Virus record (IMG/VR): IMGVR_UViG_3300009103_000137
Coordinates: 1 to 26,264 of that record
Source of the DNA: a virus
Reading direction: 5' to 3' (one strand)
DNA: 26,264 bases
Below the pieces are notes generated by a model. The model saw only the letters and a program-made list of their open reading frames with translations, was not told the origin of the DNA and ran no database searches. The position numbers and the translations under genes were made by a program. Positions 21,442 through 26,264 of the stretch are shown here, piece after piece (position 1 is the stretch's first letter; the number at the start of each line of letters is the position of its first letter).

Positions 21442-22344
21442 TTAAGTCTCAGCAAGTTTCTGGAAATAACTTAAAGCATCATCACCATCATCTCCACTAG
21501 CAGATGCTACAGGAGCAGGTGCTTTAGATTTAAAGTCGGGTGTAAATGTACCACGACCATCACTCTCATCCTCTAACTCTTCATCAAATACACGACGAGT
21601 AGAAGGTTTTGCACCTAGAACATAATCAAGACGCTTCTTCAAGTCATCATAAGACTTGAACTGATCAGAAGCAATAACAGCAGCAAGAGAATACTGCTTT
21701 TTCCAGACTGCTTCTAATGCATCATCATCATCCAAAAGTGGTGAGACAGCCTCAAATTCTGATTTGTCATAATTCCAAAAACCATCCTTCTTAACAATCT
21801 TCAACTTAAAGTTGGCACCTTGCCAAAAGTCGAAAGGATTGATTGGAGTCTCATCCTCAAACTCTGGTTGCATAGATTCTTGAATCTTATCAAAAATCTT
21901 CTTACCAAACTTATAAAGAAATACTCCACCCTCATTTTGAGGATTAGTAGGATCTTTTACGACATAGATGTTTGCATAATAGGAAAGCTTGCGCTTCTGT
22001 CTGCGAACAACATCCTTATCGGATTCATTACCACTGTTCCAGAGTTCACGATTGTGCTCTGATACAGGATCCTTACCACCAGTTGTGGTTAAGGAATTTT
22101 CAATGTACCAACCACCAGGTCCTTGAAATGCATGTGAATACATTTTTGCCCAGGGAATATCTTCCCCTTCTGGTGCTGGTAAAAAACGAATAACAGCATA
22201 ACCGTTACCTGTTTTATCCACTTCAGGTTTCCAGAGACGCTCATCAGCACCCCCACCTGTTGTGTTCATCTTCTCTACTTCTTTGACTAACTTCTGGGTC
22301 AGTGAACCAAGAGAAGACTGTTTCTTTAAGTCTTTAAAAGACAT
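21442..22344 (-). CDS. 32: Single-stranded DNA-binding protein gp32, lacking the zinc cysteines
   Basis: 300 residues, matching gp32: an N-terminal helical oligomerisation part with KKQSSLGSLTQKL, then GNGYAVIRFLPAPEGEDIPW, GWYIENSLTTTGG, KLSYYANIYVVKDPTNPQNE, FLYKFGKKIFDKI and an acidic C-terminal tail (DGDDALSYFQKLAET) of the kind that contacts replication partners. T4 gp32 binds zinc through three cysteines and a histidine; this protein has no cysteine at all, and the position of the T4 C-P-V-C text reads D-P-V-S. The OB fold must be stabilised otherwise. It lies downstream of a perfect sigma70 promoter at 22390-22418 and a CGAGGTAAT ribosome site. Confidence 0.92.
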   Translation of the reverse strand: MSFKDLKKQSSLGSLTQKLVKEVEKMNTTGGGADERLWKPEVDKTGNGYAVIRFLPAPEGEDIPWAKMYSHAFQGPGGWYIENSLTTTGGKDPVSEHNRELWNSGNESDKDVVRRQKRKLSYYANIYVVKDPTNPQNEGGVFLYKFGKKIFDKIQESMQPEFEDETPINPFDFWQGANFKLKIVKKDGFWNYDKSEFEAVSPLLDDDDALEAVWKKQYSLAAVIASDQFKSYDDLKKRLDYVLGAKPSTRRVFDEELEDESDGRGTFTPDFKSKAPAPVASASGDDGDDALSYFQKLAET

Positions 22345-22389
22345 TAGATTACCTCGGATTAATTAGATTTGGCTTGTGTGTACCTTGTT

Positions 22390-22418
22390 ATTATAAAAGA
22401 TTTAAACAGCTCTGTCAA
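22390..22418 (-). promoter_or_regulatory. Perfect sigma70-type promoter for gp32 (TTGACA, 17-base spacer, TATAAT)
   Basis: On the minus strand TTGACA (22418-22413) and TATAAT (22395-22390) are both exact consensus matches, separated by exactly 17 bases. The -35 overlaps the end of the upstream DUF1825-type gene. The predicted start near 22383 leaves a leader of about 38 bases before the gp32 ATG, carrying the ribosome site CGAGGTAAT. This would give strong host-RNA-polymerase expression early in infection. Confidence 0.8.
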
Positions 22419-22740
22419 TCTGATTTCTCATAACTTCAACCATTTTATTCATATTATTAAAAAGAAGATTCATATCTACATTAGAAGGAAGACCCATCAT
22501 AGACGCAGACTCAATAATTTCTTCTTTCATTCTCCGTGCAGCAGGATCATCAGATAAACTCAAACGAGTATAAAGAACTTTTTGCTTCTCCAAAAGTCTT
22601 TCCAAAATTTCAATATGATATAACTGATCATCCTTACACATAGTAGGAAATTTAAAGACATTAGTATAAACTTCTTCTTGAAGTTCACTAATTTCCGCCA
22701 TTTCTGCACGGACAACCTCAGATTGAAAAAATTCACTCAT
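22402..22740 (-). CDS. DUF1825-type protein, 112 residues
   Basis: An all-helical, acidic protein beginning MSEFFQSEVVRAEMAEISEL and continuing with HIEILERLLEKQKVLYTRLS, LSDDPAARRMKEEIIESA and DVNMNLLFNNM-like text at the end (NVDMNLLFNNMNKMVEVM). The F-F-x-S-x-V-V start, E-x-L-L-E-K-Q-K-x-L-Y-x-R-L-x-L-S-D-D middle and final helix match my recollection of DUF1825 proteins, a family otherwise known from cyanobacteria. Function unknown. It overlaps gp59 by four bases (ATGA) and precedes gp32, so a link to replication or to early takeover of the host is inferred. T4 has gene 33 near 59 and 32, but a better gp33 candidate lies at 25299. Confidence 0.7.
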   Translation of the reverse strand: MSEFFQSEVVRAEMAEISELQEEVYTNVFKFPTMCKDDQLYHIEILERLLEKQKVLYTRLSLSDDPAARRMKEEIIESASMMGLPSNVDMNLLFNNMNKMVEVMRNQIDRAV

Positions 22741-23324
22741 AGTACGATTTTTTGGAGAATCTTTTTATAACGTGGTACATCTATATTTAGGAAAGGACTG
22801 TACTTTTTAATTTTTCGACTGACGGTTTCCCATACAGGATCATTTAATTTTTTGTCCCAATCTTTCCTATACTCAAATATTCTATCACATATTACTAGAG
22901 TTTCAAGTGATATTGTCCCACCAAGATAATTCTTCAAAATTAGTGGATGTCCCTCAGAACAATCAAATACCTCATTTACCTTATTTTGCCCAAAAAGGGA
23001 ATTTGCCTCTTCTTTGAAAATATACGAAAGTGACTGAATTTTCTTTTTCCAATCAACATATCGTCCTTCACCTTCTTTGATCATTTCACCAATCCACATA
23101 GTTCCTGGATCTGTCGTATATACGAAATTAGAGACAAAAAACTCTTCTACCTCTTTATCGTTTTTTTGCCGTGCAAACTTTTCAAACCAAAATCGGTCCT
23201 TCCTCTTATAAAAGGCTTTTTGGGTTGCTCTGGTTTTACCACGATACTTGATATAATCATAATGATCCTTAGTAAAGTGATTCTTCAGAGAGAGATAACA
23301 ACGGTAGGCATCAAAAGGCATCAT
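22737..23324 (-). CDS. 59: Helicase loader gp59
   Basis: 195 residues, matching gp59: MMPFDAYRCYLSLKNHFTKD with HYDYIKYRGKTRATQKAFYK, RKDRFWFEKFARQ, EEFFVSNFVYTTDPGTMWIG, and the C-terminal GHPLILKNYLGGTISLETLV with DDPVW-like text (NDPVWETVSRKIKKYSPFLN). In T4, gp59 binds fork DNA and gp32 and loads the gp41 helicase. It overlaps the preceding oxygenase gene by 14 bases and the DUF1825-type gene by four, so the group is translated as one operon ending in gp32. The start could be Met1 or Met2. Confidence 0.9.
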   Translation of the reverse strand: MMPFDAYRCYLSLKNHFTKDHYDYIKYRGKTRATQKAFYKRKDRFWFEKFARQKNDKEVEEFFVSNFVYTTDPGTMWIGEMIKEGEGRYVDWKKKIQSLSYIFKEEANSLFGQNKVNEVFDCSEGHPLILKNYLGGTISLETLVICDRIFEYRKDWDKKLNDPVWETVSRKIKKYSPFLNIDVPRYKKILQKIVL

Positions 23325-23838
23325 TTATTTTATAGTAAATATTTCCAGCAATTACAGATCTTCCCTTACATCTATTTTCTGGTACATGATGAAATAAATT
23401 TGCCGGAAAAATCACCATATTACCAGCCTCTGCCTTTACCCTTTTACCACTACTAGTAAAAACCAAAGGTGAGGATCCTTTAGGAGTATTTACAAAATAA
23501 ACAAACGCAAAAGAAGAAGGAACATGATGATGAGATGTCTGCTGATGACCTTCATTATACACCTGACCCCATATTTGTTGCAAGGTAAGAGTATAATCAG
23601 CTAATATGGCAGGAACAGCATTAACGGGAGAATGTTTAAAAGAAAGAATAATATTACACGCATAATCACCAATTAATTTAAACTCCTTTATACCCATACA
23701 ATGCCATTCTGTCATTAATGCACCCATATCAGGCTGCACTGCTTTCTCTAGAATAATCTCATGTAATTTAGGATTTAACTTCTCTGCATATGGATACTTA
23801 ATAATATGAACTTCTTTCTTATCTGATATTATCATCAT
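23311..23838 (-). CDS. 2OG-Fe(II) oxygenase of the H-x-H type, tandem copy A
   Basis: 175 residues. The core resembles the 2OG-FeII_Oxy_5 (TIGR02466-like) family: His103 and His105 in TSHHHVPSSFAFVYFV, a strand with PKGSSPLVF, EAGNMVIFPANLFHHVPEN with the distal His at about 150-151, and Arg160 in KGRSVIAGNIYY. The aspartate or glutamate of the usual H-x-D/E triad is a histidine here and in both neighbours. Substrate unknown. It overlaps copy B by four bases (ATGA) and gp59 by 14. It shares a 25-base identical DNA stretch with copy B, so the two arose by duplication. Confidence 0.8.
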   Translation of the reverse strand: MMIISDKKEVHIIKYPYAEKLNPKLHEIILEKAVQPDMGALMTEWHCMGIKEFKLIGDYACNIILSFKHSPVNAVPAILADYTLTLQQIWGQVYNEGHQQTSHHHVPSSFAFVYFVNTPKGSSPLVFTSSGKRVKAEAGNMVIFPANLFHHVPENRCKGRSVIAGNIYYKINDAF

Positions 23839-24380
23839 TCAACATAAAGATTACCAGCTAAAACTATTCTACCATCACATTTGTTTTTTGGCACATGATG
23901 ACAATTATTTCCATGAAAAAGAACCAACTTCCCCTCATTTGGAGTAACCCTTTTACCACTTGTAGAAAATACTAAAGGAGAAGATCCTTTTGGAGATTTT
24001 ACAAAATAAACAAACGCAAAAGCAGCAGGAAAATGTGCATGGGATACAGTATAATCTCCTTTATTATACAATGCGGCCCAACACTCTGTTAGTTTATAAT
24101 TATATCCTGCAAAACCCCTAACCAAACCAATAATCCATTGTTTAATTAAATTAAGACTAGGAGTCTCAATTCTATTACCAGACTGCAGGGCCTTTACATT
24201 AGTATTACTCCCATCTAAATTAGTACATTTTTCTGGGTCTAAAAACTTAATTCCCAAATCTGCCATCTCATTGACTAACTTTTCATTTAAAGATTCAAAA
24301 TATGGATGATTATACACAAATACACCCAATTTTTCATTACATATAAAAGTATCATTATAAGATCCTATCCAAACTGACAT
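23835..24380 (-). CDS. 2OG-Fe(II) oxygenase of the H-x-H type, tandem copy B
   Basis: 181 residues. Parallel to copy A: His114 and His116 in TVSHAHFPAAFAFVYFV, PKGSSPLVFSTSGKRV, EGKLVLFHGNNCHHVPKN with the distal His at about 161-162, and Arg171 in DGRIVLAGNLYVE. The N-terminal 100 residues differ much more from copy A than the core does, including an acidic, Asn-rich stretch near residues 47-70, so substrate specificity may differ. The start lies one base after the stop of the third oxygenase upstream. Function is inferred only at the level of an iron-dependent oxygenase. Confidence 0.8.
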   Translation of the reverse strand: MSVWIGSYNDTFICNEKLGVFVYNHPYFESLNEKLVNEMADLGIKFLDPEKCTNLDGSNTNVKALQSGNRIETPSLNLIKQWIIGLVRGFAGYNYKLTECWAALYNKGDYTVSHAHFPAAFAFVYFVKSPKGSSPLVFSTSGKRVTPNEGKLVLFHGNNCHHVPKNKCDGRIVLAGNLYVE

Positions 24381-24381
24381 C

Positions 24382-25020
24382 TTATGCTTTGGTATTCCCG
24401 TCTACCGAAACTAGATGTTGCTCTATAAGAGATACTTGCCCTCTTATTATATTAAAAGCAAGAGTAATTCTTTCTTTATTAATAGTCTGAGGTTCTACAT
24501 GATGGAAAGTGGATGCAGGAAACATAACCATTGTTCCATCCTTACCATCATAACCAATATCATAATCATCAAATACAGTAGGGTGTCCATGATTCTTATA
24601 ATAAATCACACCTGATAGTAATCCAGCATGATTATGTGTTGGATTATCATCTCCTTTATATGCAAAGTTAGTCCAAATATCATAAGAATCAAAATGTCCA
24701 TGCCATTTCCTTAGGGAATAATCACGATGAGAACCTCCCATTCCCCAATACTTTGCAGTCAACCTCAAAACCCATGCCAACCAAAAAGATTGCTCAATTA
24801 AATGAGGAGAAATAGAACACTGATATGAATTATGTTTCTTCCCATCCACAGAAAGATACCCTACATTCTCATGGGCTTTCAATGCTGCTAATGGATGATT
24901 CTTAAACCTCCTACTCTCCTTTACCCAACCATCAATCTCTTTCCGAATCTGTGAAGGAATCTTTGCTACCATTACAGGACATCCCTGCTTTAACTTTTCC
25001 ATAACCAAAGGGTCATTCAT
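24382..25020 (-). CDS. 2OG-Fe(II) oxygenase of the H-x-H type, more distant third copy
   Basis: 212 residues. Same core pattern: His129 and His131 in NPTHNHAGLLSGVIYYKNHG, HPTVFDDYDIGYDGKDGTMV, MFPASTFHHVEPQ with the distal His at about 173-174, and Arg184 in KERITLAFNIIRG. The SGVIYY text is closer to typical family members than copies A and B. An N-terminal helical part (residues 5-50) and a WHGHFDSYDIW segment precede the core. The ATG directly follows the TAG of the 56-residue gene; GAGAGGG about seven bases upstream could serve as ribosome site. The substrate is unknown. Confidence 0.8.
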   Translation of the reverse strand: MNDPLVMEKLKQGCPVMVAKIPSQIRKEIDGWVKESRRFKNHPLAALKAHENVGYLSVDGKKHNSYQCSISPHLIEQSFWLAWVLRLTAKYWGMGGSHRDYSLRKWHGHFDSYDIWTNFAYKGDDNPTHNHAGLLSGVIYYKNHGHPTVFDDYDIGYDGKDGTMVMFPASTFHHVEPQTINKERITLAFNIIRGQVSLIEQHLVSVDGNTKA

Positions 25021-25191
25021 CTATCTACCCTCTCTCGATTTATTCCTAATAGTAATATGATTACCTTCTATAGCAAACTCTAACTTATCTCTATGATCCC
25101 ATAGAAGTTCTTCATAAAGAGAATCAAGTTTATTCATATCATCCCAAAGATCTGTGGGTGTAGGCTCACCCCAAAACGGATTCTCTTCCAT
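25021..25191 (-). CDS. Small acidic protein, 56 residues
   Basis: Translation from ATG 25191-25189 gives MEENPFWGEPTPTDLWDDMN, continuing KLDSLYEELLWDHRDKLEFA and IEGNHITIRNKSREGR, then TAG at 25021-25023. A good ribosome site (AGAGGAAATCC then ATG) and a TATAAT box precede it, and the stop abuts the next ATG. It is rich in Trp, Asp and Glu, with no membrane segment. I have an impression of similar small proteins near gp33 in cyanophages, but no role is known to me. It is the first gene of the transcription unit that leads through the three oxygenases to gp59. Confidence 0.7.
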   Translation of the reverse strand: MEENPFWGEPTPTDLWDDMNKLDSLYEELLWDHRDKLEFAIEGNHITIRNKSREGR

Positions 25192-25204
25192 GGATTTCCT
25201 CTTT

Positions 25205-25210
25205 ATTATA
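25205..25210 (-). promoter_or_regulatory. Putative early promoter -10 box TATAAT
   Basis: The minus strand reads ACTATAATAAAGAGGAAATCC, with an exact TATAAT box 14 bases before the ATG of the 56-residue gene, in the only intergenic gap over 100 bases in the window. No good -35 box is seen 16-18 bases upstream (the bases there are CTTTTT), so an activator or upstream A/T tract may help. It would start the transcript for the oxygenase-gp59 group. Confidence 0.45.
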
Positions 25211-25242
25211 GTTAGGATAGTTTTTAAAAAAAGTAATAGAGC

Positions 25243-25290
25243 AAAAAAATTCCGGAGTTTTTTTCCCGACTTTTTTGGAATAAAAAGTCG
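25243..25290 (-). terminator. Two adjacent hairpins, possible terminator after gp33
   Basis: Just downstream of gp33 on the minus strand, CGACTTTTT (25290-25282) can pair with AAAAAGTCG (25275-25267) around a six-base loop, a nine-base-pair stem. Next comes AAAAAAACTCCGGAATTTTTTT (25264-25243 region), where seven A pair with seven T around a TCCGGA core, so the T run serves as stem and tail. The second element is symmetric and could stop transcription in both directions. The first lacks a T run on either strand, so the call is tentative. Confidence 0.4.
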
Positions 25291-25298
25291 AATTTCCC

Positions 25299-25559
25299 TC
25301 AGAGAGGCAACTTAGCACGGGAAGTCTTCTTCATAAAGTTTAACTCTTGGGCATCGCATTTAATTTTTTCTTTCAACGGTTTTGATATAAGTTTAGGTAC
25401 AGATTCAACATCTATATTATTTTGATCACAGAAATGAACAATAGCATCAATATAATTCATGTCTTTATTCTCTAGAACTAGTGATTCAATCGACTCTGCA
25501 AATTTAGCAGGACAAAAGAACTTGCTTGCTAATACTTTTTCTAATTCATCCTTTGGCAT
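25299..25559 (-). CDS. 33: Late-transcription coactivator gp33-like
   Basis: The ATG at 25559-25557 gives 86 residues (MPKDELEKVLASKFFCPAKF at the start); a longer form from a TTG at 25586 is possible but less likely. The C-terminal half, with MNYIDAIVHFCDQNNIDVES, VPKLISKPLKEKIKCDAQEL and NFMKKTSRAKLPL, matches the gp33 proteins of marine T4-like phages (late-transcription coactivator family) as I know them. In T4, gp33 bridges RNA polymerase and the sliding clamp and, with gp55, drives TATAAATA promoters; nine such motifs lie in this window. The start overlaps the end of the exonuclease gene by 14 bases. Confidence 0.75.
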   Translation of the reverse strand: MPKDELEKVLASKFFCPAKFAESIESLVLENKDMNYIDAIVHFCDQNNIDVESVPKLISKPLKEKIKCDAQELNFMKKTSRAKLPL

Positions 25560-26232
25560 TCTCTGTCCCAGTATTGTTAGATACAAATTCTTTTATATAC
25601 TTCACTAATAATTTAATATAATCCCCTTTGTTTCTTTTGTCAAATACTTTTACCTCTCCACCTGGTGTTACCATGATGGTGATTAATTTCTTAACAGGGA
25701 TCTCAGTTAATTCATAATATGCAGCAGCATAAAACATCTCCTGAACAAAATAATTTTCCAACCATTTCTCTGGTTTGATCTTCTCAGACGTTTTAAAGTC
25801 TATTACTGCCAGTTCACCTTCATACTCCGCAATACAATCAACTCTTCCAGCAAGACCTAGGTACTCGGAGTAAAGGGTTCTTTCTATAGCGTGTATGTTA
25901 TTTATCTTATCCAGATATGGAGTAGCATGATGGAACATAAACTTAGTAGCAGGAAGGTAATCCTCCCACACCAAATCTCTATTTTCCAAATATGCCTGAG
26001 CAGCTTCATGAAAATCTGTGCCACGGGCAGTTGCCTTCTTTGTAATACGGTTTGCTTCTTCTATACCAACTCGCTTACGCCAATCAATAAAGATCTGTCG
26101 GTTATAAAAGGAAGTTACTGATGTGATAGAGGGAACCCACTGACCATCAGGGAGTTCGTATAATCTACACCCAGGTGTTTCTTTCTTTTTTAATTCAAGT
26201 TCACCTAAGTGATTACAATGCTCAAACTTCAT
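25546..26232 (-). CDS. PD-(D/E)XK exonuclease
   Basis: 228 residues with the RecB/MGME1-like exonuclease core: FHEAAQAYLENRD with His75, AIERTLYSEYLGLAGRVDCI with Glu117 and Asp132, and LAVIDFKTSEKIKPEKW with Asp145 and Lys147, then a helix with YFVQEMFYAAAYYELT that carries the conserved Gln and Tyr of this group. Similar exonucleases are frequent in T4-like cyanophages next to replication genes and may degrade host DNA or process phage DNA ends. The ATG at 26232-26230 is 32 bases from the window edge; AAGAGTGG upstream is a weak ribosome site. No promoter can be judged from so short an upstream part. Confidence 0.85.
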   Translation of the reverse strand: MKFEHCNHLGELELKKKETPGCRLYELPDGQWVPSITSVTSFYNRQIFIDWRKRVGIEEANRITKKATARGTDFHEAAQAYLENRDLVWEDYLPATKFMFHHATPYLDKINNIHAIERTLYSEYLGLAGRVDCIAEYEGELAVIDFKTSEKIKPEKWLENYFVQEMFYAAAYYELTEIPVKKLITIMVTPGGEVKVFDKRNKGDYIKLLVKYIKEFVSNNTGTENAKG

Positions 26233-26264
26233 AGTTGAAATTAACTACCACTCTTCTTTTTTCA

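Noticed and set aside
22402-22740. Reading the DUF1825-type protein as gp33 because of its place between gp59 and gp32 as in T4
   Set aside because: Its sequence matches DUF1825 text, and the protein at 25299-25559 has the C-terminal pattern of marine phage gp33.
25560-25586. TTG start giving a 95-residue gp33
   Set aside because: The ATG at 25559 is nearer to a purine-rich stretch and reduces the overlap with the exonuclease gene from 41 to 14 bases.
1-26264. Integrase, transposase, attachment sites, CRISPR repeats, tRNA genes, photosystem genes such as psbA
   Set aside because: None of their protein motifs, repeat patterns or cloverleaf sequences were seen on either strand.

Overview
This window looks like part of the genome of a marine T4-like myovirus, most likely a cyanomyovirus of Prochlorococcus or Synechococcus. 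The DNA is AT-rich and tightly packed, with many gene overlaps of 1 to 40 bases. It carries T4-type core genes that can be recognised from sequence: gp4, gp5, gp26, gp27-like, gp48, gp53, gp32, gp59, gp33 and probably gp51 and gp54. The case for a cyanobacterial host is a CP12-like C-terminus in a small protein in the tail cluster and a DUF1825-type protein, a family otherwise known from cyanobacteria. Both rest on recognition from memory, not on a database search. No tRNA, insertion sequence, CRISPR array or integrase was seen.

Layout. (1) Bases 1-18532, minus strand: tail and baseplate genes. Read in transcription order they are a gp54/gp19-family tube protein, gp26, gp51, two tape-measure-like proteins, a gp27-like hub, the CP12-like protein, gp5 without a visible lysozyme domain, a 1893-residue modular structural protein, an EF-hand-containing tail protein, a receptor-side tail protein, a 2OG-Fe(II) oxygenase, several small proteins, and the start of a beta-helix structural protein that runs off the left edge. 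(2) Bases 18564-21441, plus strand: gp4 (head completion nuclease), an unnamed conserved protein, gp48 and gp53. (3) Bases 21442-26232, minus strand: DNA metabolism and late-transcription genes. In transcription order they are a PD-(D/E)XK exonuclease, gp33, a 56-residue protein, three 2OG-Fe(II) oxygenases of the H-x-H type, gp59, the DUF1825-type protein and gp32.

Regulation fits this layout. Nine TAAATA-type late-promoter motifs (TATAAATA or CTAAATA) lie just upstream of virion genes on both strands, and most overlap or touch the stop codon of the preceding gene. The replication side has none that I could find. Instead gp32 is preceded by a perfect sigma70-type promoter (TTGACA, 17-base spacer, TATAAT). 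A second sigma70-like promoter sits inside the late block at 1064-1092, next to small genes of unknown function. gp33, the predicted coactivator for the late motifs, is encoded in the same window.

Most worth following up are: the CP12-like Calvin-cycle regulator wedged between baseplate hub genes; the run of three 2OG oxygenases, two of them tandem duplicates, between gp33 and gp59; a fourth, different 2OG oxygenase translationally coupled to a tail gene; a canonical EF-hand loop in a tail protein; and a gp32 that has no cysteine and so cannot form the T4 zinc site.
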